Positions 35,061-47,292 of a DNA stretch of 60,000 bases are shown one piece after another. A model generated the notes under the pieces. That model was not told the DNA's origin, searched no databases, and worked only from the letters and a program-made list of their open reading frames with translations. The DNA is from Tubulanus polymorphus (Eukaryota > Nemertea > Palaeonemertea > Tubulaniformes > Tubulanidae). Position 1 is the stretch's first letter. Every line of letters begins with the position of its first letter. The stretch covers positions 1,180,001 through 1,240,000 of the forward strand of contig NC_134028.1 of the NCBI RefSeq assembly GCF_964204645.1. Reading direction: 5' to 3'. Both the position numbers and the translations under genes were made by a program.

Positions 35061-35091
<31 letters not shown>
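35061..35091. repeat. (GCT)10
   Basis: Uninterrupted GCT run at the edge of the 25-bp array, apparently expanded from its gctgctg motif. Confidence 0.92.
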
Positions 35092-37539
35092 AGACAGCGA
35101 TGCCAGCAATATCATAATCATGTTTCATCAACTCTATCACCTCCAACGATTCATCACCGGCGTAATCAATAATCTTTGCCAACAATCAGCTAATCCCGTC
35201 GTCGTCGACGACGCCGCGCTCGCTCGCTCGTTCGTTCCACCGGGATTCAAACTTTCATTTCTACACCATCTTCACCAGCGATATTCGCTCCATCAATCAT
35301 CATAGAGAGAGTGAGACCCTGGGAGTGAACGGCCGCCGCCTCGCGACTCCTCTACCTCAATCCTCATCGACTAAGTACCGCATCAGAAAAACAGGAAGTG
35401 GAAATGATCATTGCTAAGTCACCAAACGATATGTCACACGAGTTTCCGCGGATTCAATTCGGCTTTTTTTCGAAGGTGCGATCAATTATACTGACACACG
35501 AAAACAAATCATTGAATCAACGATCGATTATAAAACATAGATTGAATGAATGAATAAATGAATGAAATATACTTATATCTAAATAATTGAATATTCTTAA
35601 CTTGAAACTTATTGATAAATAGCAAAGAAAGAAGAGTGGTAGCTGAAAAGTGCACCAACACTGGGTTCTGGGTTCACTTTCAAAATAGAATTAAAACATT
35701 TGGTTTAGTTGTTTTTGGTTTCTTCGCGTCCTAAATAAGGCCAACAATTCAAACTGAAACGTTTATAAGCTTAATTCTCTTTGGCTAAATTAACCCGATA
35801 TCTTCATGCTTTGAAGTATATCTGCTGCCGTGTGGCGCATCCCTTATTCCTGATCAAAATTGTATTATTACTTATATTGTACATATGTAACAATTACATA
35901 AAACAAATCTATTTTACAGTAAATTTGAAAATCTGTTTGTACTTGAACAAGTTTATATAGACACAAATTAAAGCATAAATTACTGAATAACAGATGGAGA
36001 AATTTTGAGAATATTGACAATAATGGTGTAAACAACGATGACATTAGATTAAAGCATTCCCGGTGTGTTTAGACTGCCACGCACCCTGGTGATTAGATAT
36101 CAAACAAGATCTATCCATTTGCGGTTACAAATTTCCGCGCGAATTAACGACGCAAAATTGTATCGACGAATTCAACGATAAACTGACCAGGAATATCGGC
36201 GACAATACTGACCGTTGATATTTGAAAATATTGCGACGATCTCAGTCTCCGATCGATCCGTCGGAATAAGTCGTAACCGATAACGACCACGCGAAATTAT
36301 CCGACCGCGGAAATAACCGGTTGAAGAAGATGATGTGCGCTGGAAGCTAAGCGAGCAGAGCTGCTACTCAAACCAGAGCATTTAATATTGATCCCGAGAC
36401 ACAGCGCAATCGTAACATAATTAGTTTTGCCGGAGAAAGTTCCTACACCGAGATTTTCATAATATATTTAGAGCCCCATAACCGGCGGCATATTGCTGTA
36501 TAAGACCGAGGACGATGACACAAGGAGGTAATAAGTCATGAAGGCGAGATATACATATACACAGTAGTGTTAACCATTTATCACATATCAACTACAAACT
36601 ATCAGCCTTCGTATCAACTTTATATTTATTCATCAATGATAAAAAAGTTACTTAGTAACGAATTAATTAACAAATCAATTAGCGCCTATATTGACTCTAA
36701 ATTAGCCGTCAAGAAGAAAATCATTCAGTTACTGGTCCCAGTTTCAACGAAAAATAATTAAGCTGGAAACAGTTTAAGTTAGAATTGTTGACCTCATTGA
36801 AGAAACAGATAATCTAATCGAAATCAGACCCAGGCGAAGTCACTAAAGAATATTTCTCCCGTTTCAAATCAATTACAAGAAAATCGACAAAAATTCCAAA
36901 TATAAAATACTGGGTGCAGTTGCTCGAAAGTTGGTTAGAATATTAACTGGTAGATGAACAATGCGATGGTCACAATGCTGATTGCTGATTAAGCGATGGT
37001 CGAGTCCGATTTAGTTTATCAGTTTAACTTTAAGGAGTCTTCATTTTGCAACAGATCATGAACAAAAAGAGGAAGGTTAATGAATAAAATTGTATCGTCT
37101 CATTTCATTAATCAGTGCACGACTTCTTTTTTGAAATGTGGTAATAAATGATTCTAACGCAGTACAGAAGAATGGTGATATTGATGACACTGTGATGGTG
37201 GTCGGTGTAGCGAGAGGCACTACCGATGGCGCCATGCTGACGATGAATTAATATCCGGTTGAAATTGCTCGAAGAACAAAACAAACTGTAAGTCACTGAC
37301 TGAGAGTGAAATTTAAATAGGTTCATTTATTGACAGCGGAAAAAGGTGTCAAACATTGAAATGTACTGCAGTTATCTCTACTACTATCCTCACTAACTGT
37401 ACATGAATATCAGTTTCTATGTTTTATTTATATATAATCACTGTGGAAACATTATAACCTAAAAGATGCCTTTATTTTCCTTTGTTTTACTAAGAATGCC
37501 CTTAAAATACTTAGCAATGGGCTTGTTAGGTATTGTAAT
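35092..37539. other. Non-coding stretch with CpG-richer islands
   Basis: 35195-35350 (gtcgtcgtcgacgacgccg and ggccgccgcctcgcg) and 36120-36345 (ttccgcgcgaattaacgacg and further CpGs) are denser in CpG than their AT-rich surroundings and may be regulatory or promoter DNA. The 61-codon ORF at 35120-35305 has no domain. Nothing else supported. Confidence 0.35.
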
Positions 37540-37790
37540 TGAGAGAATGATAGCTGGTATTGTTAATGAATAGAGCCACCAAGTTTGACTGTACACCCCA
37601 GCCAAATGGCCAGACTGACCAGATTAACTTCAAACCTCACGCTGTCACCAACAGTTTGGTGGCCTAGTGGGTAGAGTGTAGGGCTGGCAGGCAAGAGGTT
37701 CCTAGTTCAAATCCTGGAATTGCTAGGGTTAGGGTTATCGACCAGCTAGGGTTAGGGTCAGGGTTAGAGCAGTGGTCAGGTAGATTTTGC
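37540..37790 (+). mobile_element. tRNA-derived SINE, copy 2
   Basis: A box tggcctagtgg (37660-37670) and B box agttcaaatcc (37704-37714), closer to consensus than copy 1. The tRNA-like core gggctggcaggcaagaggtt is shared with 25880-26105. The tail has repeated tagggttaggg, followed by T and A runs (37798-37822). Confidence 0.7.
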
Positions 37791-38334
37791 GATTATGCTT
37801 TTTTTTTCTTTAAAAAAAAAAATTCTGCTGTAAACCGCTACAGTTGATGAGTCACTGTTGCCTGTGCTGAATCAGAAATAAGACAAGCAAATCTTGAAAG
37901 ATAGAATCCATTGGGGGCAGAGTCCTCAACGCAGAATCAATCAATATAGGTGCTGCGAACACAGTCACAAAACAATTAAGACAGGATTGTGATTTAACCC
38001 CAAACTGTAAAATGGCTCAACTGACGACCGACCGACCGACCGGAGTCAGTTCCACAATTAATTATCATTCATTTCATCCATCTAAGATACAGACTCAAAG
38101 AAAGAGAGATGAAAACTGTGTACGACATCAAAGCATTGAATATCATGAGTTTCTAAATGTTAAAGGTCATAGGATGAATTACTGAAGTGATGTTATACTA
38201 TTTGATGTAATGAAACTAACGAAGTACACTGAAATAATGATCCTTAAAAACGAGTGACACTCTGTATACATTCTGCACCGATCGGGTGAAGTATAAAGAC
38301 AATTGAAAACTTGTAGAATTGATTGTCTAGCGCG
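37791..38334. other. Non-coding stretch
   Basis: T and A homopolymers just after the SINE, and a short CGAC run (38024-38042). Confidence 0.35.
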
Positions 38335-38421
38335 GAGTATCCAGTATGCTGACCTGGAGTATCCAGTATGCTGACCTGGAGTATCCAGTATGCTGACCTG
38401 GAGTATCCAGTATGCTGACCG
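38335..38421. repeat. Minisatellite, 22-bp unit x 4
   Basis: Four copies beginning gagtatccagtatgctgacc. A minus-strand ORF across it is not supported as a gene. Confidence 0.92.
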
Positions 38422-38559
38422 GTGATCTATCTGACAACCATTAACTTCATAGACTATGTAAGTATGATCATAAATATCAACAGGCTGCTTACTGCTACAC
38501 CAGTAAATCAGACAGGGATACATTAACTCTCTCTATCATTTATCTACGAGACCGTGAAC

Positions 38560-38825
38560 AAATATTTGCGCTCGGTCCCGGGCTGCACTTTCACTTCTCA
38601 AAATGTGAATATAGGCTTTTGGTCAATCGTTCTTAACCCAAGCCAAATTAGGCCCGACCAAAAACGTAGGACCAGCCCCCAGCCAAATTTTACCACAGAT
38701 CAAATTATTTCACTTCGTTTTAATCATTGTTTAGTAATGAGTGAGTGGTTTACGTGTGAATACGCTCGCTAATTAGGTACGGGCCAAATTTGACTCAGGC
38801 CTGATCCGGGCCTATTCGTGTGGTC
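38560..38825. repeat. Possible dispersed element, copy 2
   Basis: ccgggctgcac at the left, ggtacgggccaaattt and gatccgggcctat at the right. The right part resembles the reverse complement of 30290-30360. Family unknown. Confidence 0.3.
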
Positions 38826-40639
38826 GCGGCTTATAATACATGAATTATAGCTCTTAACAGATCACGACTGTCCAATGTGGTACAGTATCTATCTATGGTA
38901 AAATGAACTACTGTCCATTGATTGAATAAACATTAACGCTATTAAATTATTTATCATGAAAGCTATTACTGGAATAATAACTAAGAATCAAGTCAGCAAC
39001 AATAAGCACCGCAAACTGTTGATGGACGCGATGAGGAAAATCTTGCCATTTCGCTGTTTTTTCTCTACTCCTCGAAGCATTGTTGTTGTCATGTGGCAAT
39101 CTGAACACGAGACAGGAATACTAATTCAATCTTCATCCAGTGTTGTACAGTCCAATATCTGGATTATACCACCACCAGCCGACTGACCGGACCGGACCGA
39201 CCGGCCGACCAATCATCACTGCAGTCAACATACTGATTATACGACCTTCACATGATAAATCGATGACCTTCTACGACTCTCGCGGACGATACATTTTTCA
39301 CCGAACGCTCGGCGTCCGATCATGAAAATTAGCCTTCGACCGACGTGGTTTCCAGACGGACGTACAAATAATTCGGATATCGATATCTCGACGAAAATCG
39401 ATAAAACATCGCGACTATTTTATACGTATCGTTTACCGGTGAATAGAAGTTCGTCACCGATGAACTTTTTCAATCGACAGATTTTAGTCGTAAGCAAAAG
39501 AAAAAACATAGCAAAACTTTCTATCAATTAATCAATGAAATAATTCTTACAGTTCTTTAAGATATTTATGATTATTGACGATATAAGAGCTGGAATTTAT
39601 ACATGACAATAAAATTGGTATATAGTGAGTTTTAATCTTATTATCTATTCTGAGTGTAGGGGGGCGGGGGGTCTATTCTACCAGTGTATTTCTAGTATCA
39701 TTATTCATGTTTATTGAAATATGTTATGAAAATGTCGCGAAACTTTCATTAAAACTTCTGAATGTCGAAACATGCGTAACTTTTTTCTTCCTCGCGAACA
39801 GCCCGAGTTTTTTATAATCTTCCGCATCGAATAAAAATTAACTTTCACAAACGACAGAATGGCGAACGGCGTCAGGCATGTTGAATGGCTTTCTTCTTAT
39901 CCTTGTTAACCACTGACGTCTTACGTATACGACTCGAGTCGGCGTCAGAATTTGATTAAATCGACTGCCATGACAAGATACGGGTTGTCATTATCCACGA
40001 GAAGCTTCTCTCGTCTCCGTGTACTGCCACCACCATCATCATCATCCGCTTGCGCTAACCAAATTGACGTCGCGCGAAAAATTGAACGACATTTATGCAA
40101 AAATAACACATACACACACACACGCACACGCACATGAAGAAGGACCCTGACAATTTACGGATAAGGAATAAAAAGGCCTATTTCATTGTCAAAACGATAT
40201 TCGTACGTCAAAGTATAAACACGTCTTCGAGGTCAAAGCGGAGTCATTATCGGTAAATTCTGCGAATCTAACGACGGGAAATTTTTGGCAAATAAACGAC
40301 AAATCGAGAATGATGAATTTATCGCTCAAGGTCAAAACGGCAGCCTGTCGTCGTCTGCGGGCAATCATCATCGGCAAGATCGCAATCAGTCGATTTCATT
40401 CGCAATTTCTATGACGAATTATGTGTCATAAAACGTGACAAAACACATACTAGAAACGAATTCATTGAAAAACAGAATCACTCAATAATCATTTAAAGAC
40501 GTCAGTTCATGACTGACAACAAAACTCTACAGTGTCTTATGATACAGGACAAAGTGCCACAGATTTTGGTTGGAATTGAAAACATTCGAAATGAACTATT
40601 CTTGATTTAAGTCAAACTTAATAAATGTACAACTGTATA
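38826..40639. other. Non-coding stretch
   Basis: A CCGGA/CCGAC patch (39181-39210), a CA run (40107-40135) and a CpG-richer part at 39780-40300 with three GACGTC (CRE-like) hexamers. ORFs here (38956-39186, 39322-39531, 40137-39945, 40377-40189) have no recognisable domains. Confidence 0.35.
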
Positions 40640-40820
40640 ATTGGATCCAGAACTGTGGAACTGGATCCTATTCAACAGTTGACTCTATCTAAAATTACAA
40701 TTCATTTCCAATGAATTTTCAAATTCAAAACCGTGGAACTGAGACCTTGTTATATCCATAACTCAAGGGTTAACAATTTTGACTTTAGTCAATCCACGGG
40801 TTAAAACTGATCCATAAAAC
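40640..40820. mobile_element. Decayed family A-like element
   Basis: Carries ttggatccagaactgtggaa, ctggatcc and aaccgtggaactgagacc, close to the gtggaactgg termini at 58216-58458. Inverted symmetry is mostly lost. Confidence 0.4.
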
Positions 40821-41159
40821 TGATACTTGAAATTCATGTGAAGTCACAGCGCACGCTGCTGTATGATATCCCTATCGATGAATGAACTTCAACATTTAAA
40901 CGGTTTTCAAGGCGAAATCAAAATCAATTTATCGCGCATGTCCAACGGCAATGATCTTTCAAATGTTTCAATTAACAATGAAAAGATGGAGGTTGTTACG
41001 TAATTCAGTTGTAACGTACAACACGTATAAAACTAAAATCTAGTTGTTTTTTGATTGGATTAAATTTGGAAGTTATAGTAATTTCATTGCGTGATGATGT
41101 AATTACAAATGACTTACGGTGGTAGATTCAGAGAATCATTCCTCCTGGCAGACGTCAGT

Positions 41160-41220
41160 ACCAGCAGCAGCAGCACCAGCACCAGCAGCAGCAGTACCAG
41201 CACCAGCACCAGCAGCAGCT
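41160..41220. repeat. Imperfect CAG/CAC repeat
   Basis: Mixed cagcagcagcaccagcacc units; the ORF over it reads Ser/Thr and is an artefact. Confidence 0.85.
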
Positions 41221-41451
41221 ACCAGTTCTTCTTTTACCTTTCTGAAATCGTATTGAAAAATGTCTTAATACTTTTCAGTTGTAGAATTGAATGGACTGCA
41301 GACTATCTGATATCTGTATTTATAGCAATTTTCATAACAAACAAGTCATTTGACGTCAAAAGTAGTAGTTTAATTGAAAATGAACTATGAAGTGTAGTTT
41401 AATTGAAAATGAACTGGAAATTATTCTAATTTCGAGAGCATTTTTGATATT

Positions 41452-41520
41452 TTAGTTGAGTAGTTGAGCTCTTTAGAGTAAGAAACTACTCTCAAATAGT
41501 CAAGTGTAGTCATAAATATT
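41452..41520. repeat. Dispersed repeat, copy 2
   Basis: Same motif order as 24451-24520 (gatattttagttgag, gttgagctctt, actactctcaaa). Confidence 0.4.
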
Positions 41521-42474
41521 TCCACCCATCTTCATAGTTTATAATAAACTCTAATTATTCCACCCGAAACGTTAGGAAAGAAACAATAGCATTTGTTTAG
41601 ATTTATAAATAGTCAAATCTGTTTATGATGTCCTAATATGCGTAGTACTAGCCAGCATGGATGGCTGGTTCCCGTGACCATCAGAAAAACTTAGATGATC
41701 AATTTGTCGAAGATCTAACCACTAGAATACTAATAGATCAAAAGTGAATGTCAATTGAGTTAGTTGCCAATTGGTAAAGTAGAGAGTAGGGTAGACGATC
41801 CGGCTTGGTGAATCCAGAGACAGATCATTCACTTAGCCTTGTTTCTGAAAATGACCACAACATGTTTCAGCATCATAACCTAAGAAAATACCAGCGATTT
41901 TTTTACTTAGAAGATGATCAGACCTTTTCATTCTACGGACCTGTTGTTTGGAAGTAGGAAAGAAATACTAGTGAGTGAAATATAGTAAGCGCAGTTCCAC
42001 GTAGATTCAGTTTCATCATCAGTAAAAATATGTCACATTAACAGCAGAACGTTCGCAGTGTGACGTTCATTTCGAACTCGCCGATAATCTGTCAGTGCCA
42101 AATAGCACTTAGTTATGGGACTGATTTTAATGGCTAGTTTCAACAGTAAATGGTTCTCCTATAATTAACGTGTACACAACGTCTCAAGCACAAATTCACC
42201 GAGGAACTCGCTGTCAAAATACTGAATGTTTCCGTTTTTTGACTAATGATTAATGAGGAGAATGAATGAACAGTGGAATCAAACATTATTGAAATAATGG
42301 ATTACTAACCGAGACCTCGAGGACATCGGTGCAACGACCACACTTCATCGCACGCATTCAAACAGTTCTTCTTATCCGTTACCTGCTCATGGACACTGAG
42401 GGTATTCATTATAGTCTGAAGGTTTCTTTTTTCCGATAAGGTGAGAAAAACCAGAGAAGATTTGACCGAGAAAC

Positions 42475-43548
42475 TGAACTCAAGCTGTAGATGAAGGATG
42501 GAACTCAAGCTGTAGATGAAGGACGGAACTCAAGCTGTAGATGAAGGACGGAACTCAAGCTGTAGATGAAGGATGGAACTCAAGCTGTAGATGAAGGACG
42601 GAACTCAAGCTGTAGATGAAGGATGGAATTCAAGCTGTAGATGAAGGATGGAACTCAAGCTGTAGATGAAGGATGGGACTCAAGCTGTAGATGAAGGATG
42701 GGACTCAAGCTGTAGATGAAGGACGGAACTCAAGCTGTAGATGAAGGATGGAACTCAAGCTGTAGATGAAGGATGGAACTCAAGTTGTAGATGAAGGACG
42801 GAACTCAAGCTGTAGATGAAGGATGGAACTCAAGCTGTAGATGAAGGACGGAACTCAAGCTGTAGATGAAGGATGGAACTCAAGCTGTAGATGAAGGATG
42901 GAACTCAAGCTGTAGATGAAGGATGGAACTCAAGTTGTAGATGAAGGATGGAACTCAAGCTGTAGATGAAGGACGGAACTCAAGCTGTAGATGAAGGATG
43001 GAATTCAAGCTGTAGATGAAGGATGGAACTCAAGCTGTAGATGAAGGATGGGACTCAAGCTGTAGATGAAGGATGGGACTCAAGCTGTAGATGAAGGACG
43101 GAACTCAAGCTGTAGATGAAGGATGGAACTCAAGCTGTAGATGAAGGATGGAACTCAAGTTGTAGATGAAGGACGGAACTCAAGCTGTAGATGAAGGATG
43201 GAACTCAAGCTGTAGATGAAGGACGGAACTCAAGCTGTAGATGAAGGATGGAACTCAAGCTGTAGATGAAGGATGGAACTCAAGCTGTAGATGAAGGATG
43301 GAACTCAAGTTGTAGATGAAGGACGGAACTCAAGCTGTAGATGAAGGATGGAACTCAAGCTGTAGATGAAGGATGGAACTCAAGCTGTAGATGAAGGATG
43401 GAATTCAAGCTGTAGATGAAGGATGGAACTCAAGCTGTAGATGAAGGATGGAACTCAAGCTGTAGATGAAGGATGGAACTCAAGCTGTAGATGAAGGATG
43501 GAACTCAAGCTGTAGATGAAGGATGGAACTCAAGCTGTAGATGAAGGT
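42475..43548. repeat. Minisatellite, 25-bp unit x about 43, with 15-unit higher-order repeat
   Basis: Units read gaactcaagctgtagatgaa followed by ggatg or ggacg. Rare markers recur at exactly 375 bp: gaattc at 42626 and 43001, followed in both by a pair of gggactc units and later a caagttg unit. A third gaattc lies at 43401 (16 units on). The array has grown by copying blocks of about 15 units as well as single units. Confidence 0.97.
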
Positions 43549-44091
43549 GCCACTGATGAATCAGAAATGAAATTCATCATAAATCTGTAAAATCATCACA
43601 AACTGAATTCAATGCGACACTTAAGATTACTTTTACTTTGAAATGAAGATACTTTGACTCTTAAGTCGGTAAAACACGTCATTTAGAATATCATATTTCA
43701 AAAATATTAAGCTCAATGGAATTTGTGCAATATCTTGAGACTAATGTAATAAATAACATAACGCAGTAATATTTATGTAATTTCACTGTTCTCAGCACTG
43801 CCGGTGATTCCGAGCCACAGGGGTGTAATCAATATTAACATCGGTGATAAAAATCAGTTCGAAATGCTTCAACTTGTTTTCGTTTTTAGCCACGCCGCGC
43901 GTATGAGAAACAAAGAGTCGAGATATCGATTGTTAATTCAATTGAAATATCGTTTAATTTCATCAGACGTTAGACGTTAGAACTGGTTCGTCGTGTGACA
44001 TCGTCGTCGTCGTCAAAATTGAAACTATATATTTTTAATACCTGAAGCGAATAGTTTTCTAACATACATATGAACATAATACCAGATATAT

Positions 44092-44129
<38 letters not shown>

Positions 44130-45429
44130 CTTTACATTTTGTGCCAGCGTTATTTTTTGCCCCGAAGGTTGAACGTTTCAGAAGCTTTATTTCGACATGA
44201 TTTCATCACTGTAAATTATGTCAATCAGCGCAATTAAAAGCGTTCTATATACGCCGGGCGAAGAGGTAGGTCATAGTCTTTATTATAATTTACCTACATC
44301 ATTTTTGTACGTTTTTTATCCCCTTAAAATTATCATCATAACTATAGAAACCTGGTGAATACCGGGAAATGTATGTAACTGATCTACTACTTTTTTATTA
44401 AAATATTCTATGAAATGAAATTTTCCGACTACATTCAATACGAGCTACACAGTCGCATGTATCGCATTGAAATAAAAATACTATCATAGCTTATTCCTCA
44501 GAAGTTAAGAATCTTTACCGAGAATCGACGTCATAACTTCTGAGGAAGACGAGTCTATTACTGGACCAGATCTACTAAACTTCAGCCAGTCATTATTTTC
44601 TCATTACCCGCCGGTAAATGGTAGATATTTTTTATACTTTCCCGACGGGATCGCTTGAAAATCACCGGGTCTCGCGGCGTTGAAACCACGGCGACTCGTC
44701 GTCGTCGTCGTTTTGCCCCAACGCGCTCCACGCTCAGACGTGATCAACACTGTTTTCATGGCTGCTCGATTTCGCCAGAAAAGTAATAAATCTAGCGGAC
44801 GAAATCAATAAACCGGCGTTAATAATTCACCTCAATGCCGGCAATACTGCAGCAGTATGATCTAGTAACATCACCAGATATATTATGTAGAGTGGTCTTG
44901 GCAACTAATTTTGTTAAAGCGCTCAATCATGTCACACGGAAAGAGCTCTGACAATCGCCGGTACCGATCTTTACATACAGCGCAATGGCTACACCGACCG
45001 ATCGCGCTTTGCTATGAATAATTATTTAAAAACGAACGATACAATTTTTCTCCTCCAGTAGTCGTCAAGTTGATCTCTCATGAGAGTTATCTTCATCGCT
45101 CGTCGCTACCTTGAAACCAACGACGACAAATGAAATATCAAAATGCAAATGATGATTGTTGAATATATCTCTTTGTACATCGGATAAATCAGTAAATTAT
45201 TGATCAGAAAACGAGTATAATGAGAATTTCAATTTCCAGGTCGAAATCAACAATTCATCTCTGAAAACGATGTATTTCATTTTCCCAGTCGTACATAGAA
45301 AATCTTCATATCATTTTCCTGTTCACTCAACGTTATAAAACTATTTCAACGAAAAAAGAGGATGTATTTCTGATTTTATCTCCCGATTGACGATGACAAT
45401 ATACATGTACTTCTGAATATACAAATACC
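43549..45429. other. Non-coding stretch
   Basis: (TA)n at 44095-44127. 44640-44720 is CpG-rich (gggtctcgcggcgttg, cgtcgtcgtcgtc) and may be regulatory. No exon seen. Confidence 0.35.
44095..44127. repeat. (TA)16
   Basis: Uninterrupted TA run. Confidence 0.92.
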
Positions 45430-45700
45430 CTACACAATAACGATGAAAAATTGAGTGAGACATGTTTTCCTGGAGCTAGTACGTATTTCAACGTTTCAAA
45501 AAGTCATCTTCAGGAATGCTTATGAGTTACAACAAAATAATGAGATATCTATATAATCCAGAACAAAGATATATATCTCATTATTTTGTTGTATGTTTAG
45601 TATTCCTGAACGTGACCAATAAGGATATAGTAGAAATGTCAAGAAATTATCAACTCAAGGAAACATTTCAGACTCTTTTCCTTGTGGGATTTTGATATTA
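45430..45700. mobile_element. Fold-back element, family B (complete copy)
   Basis: The inner arms acaacaaaataatgagatat and atatctcattattttgttgt are perfect complements around a 27-base centre. Next outward, gtcatcttcaggaat pairs with attcctgaacgtgac. Outermost, acatgttttcctggag pairs imperfectly with ctcaaggaaacatt, followed by gactcttttccttgtggga as in the other copies. Confidence 0.7.
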
Positions 45701-47232
45701 CTGTTAAAAAGAAGACAGAATTTCATCAAAGGTTTTACTAAATATGTACAAAAACATACTTTCAAACTTTCTTTTATTGTAAGCAGAATTTGGAAATCTG
45801 AATTCCATTTCCTATTTGAATGCTACTGGTGAAAAGTTAATATTTGAAAGTGTTTCCGAGCTGGAAAGACTCGATTCACGATGACTGAATAAAGAGCTGA
45901 ATTTAACTTTTTATTCGCCATTCACGCCTTAATCAAGTGAGATATGAAACTCAAATTGCAGCTAGTGTAAATTTCTGAAATATCGTTTCACAAAGCGATA
46001 CAATAAAAGCGTCATTTATCGGTACTTTATGATAACAATAAAGCCAACAAAAGAGCGTCGTAATAGAAGTCTTATTATATCTGTATACAGTGCTGCCATC
46101 TGCATTTAAAACTACGAACCGATGAACAGGCATAATCATATGGGAGTTGAATTTCAACTCTCTCTCTCTCTACTGATAAATAATCACTGGTATCTATCAT
46201 TATGTCTCAATGAATAACAATCATTCATTTCCATGCACGATACGACTATAAAATCACTGGGAAAATATATCATGATCCAACAGATTGAAAATCTATTTGC
46301 ACAGACAACGATATTAATAGCAATAGTGGGTTTTTTTATGATCGATGTTTCCTCGCTTCAAATATGATATAATCATTGAAATCAATTACCTAAGAAATTG
46401 ATGTAAATCTATGCAAATTTGTTAATAAACAAACACCTTCCAACCATTTGAACATCCGTGCTAACCACGGTATTTCTAAGATTGACTGGGCTCATCCTTT
46501 CTCTTATCCTGCCATTGTTCCATCATTAGCAATTTTACCATGGATTCTTAAACGATAACTTTTAACTTATTTTTTGCAAGTTCTTCAATTCATTTGTACT
46601 TAAATCATCATCATAGATTAACTATTTACATAAGTAGACACAACTTACACTTCCGTCACACTAGAGTGCTGTATACATAGTTCAAATATAAATCCATCCT
46701 TAAACGTAGGAATTTTTCTTAAAACTGATTATTACATAAAACTATTTTTCTTACATGGGTGGTCTTTTCTCAACCATCAGATTTTCAAGCAAAGATCCAC
46801 AAAAACTGCTGAGCGTTTGCGTAAACAGTGTTTCAGCGATGACGTTAGTTAGGCGCGCACACGTGTCTGAACGCTAGATTATTACAATCGATTTTTTATC
46901 ATTTATTATGAAATAAAGCGATCGGTTTATTCAACATTTCAAAATATCCATCAATGAGGTTAGGTCACTCAAAGTCATCTACCTAATACCCTGGATCCAG
47001 TTTCACTAGTTCATGTATAACAATTTACTCGAAGCTCTGGATCTTGATCCAGGTATATATCACAACCTCCGACATTGTATCTGCAACCAGTGCAAAGTTT
47101 GAAAACATTTCTTAATCAAAATCAAATTCTGTAATCTGCAAACCTACATAACAGGGACGGGCCCAATTCTATTTATTGGACTACGATTCAGAGACATATA
47201 ATAAATATGTTAAAACATTCCAACGTACTTTA
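45701..47232. other. Non-coding stretch
   Basis: No supported exon or repeat; one short CT run at 46159-46171. Confidence 0.35.
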
Positions 47233-47292
47233 TACCTATCCACTAGTGGTGGAATAACCTATACCTATCCGCTAGTGGTGGAATAACCTATA
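47233..47292. repeat. Tandem repeat, 29-bp unit x 2
   Basis: Two copies of tatccactagtggtggaata with one base difference; each has the palindrome cactagtg or cgctagtg. Confidence 0.9.

Larger units (their letters stand above)
40821..42474. other. Non-coding stretch
   Basis: Apart from the CAG/CAC run and the dispersed repeat, nothing supported. Confidence 0.35.
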
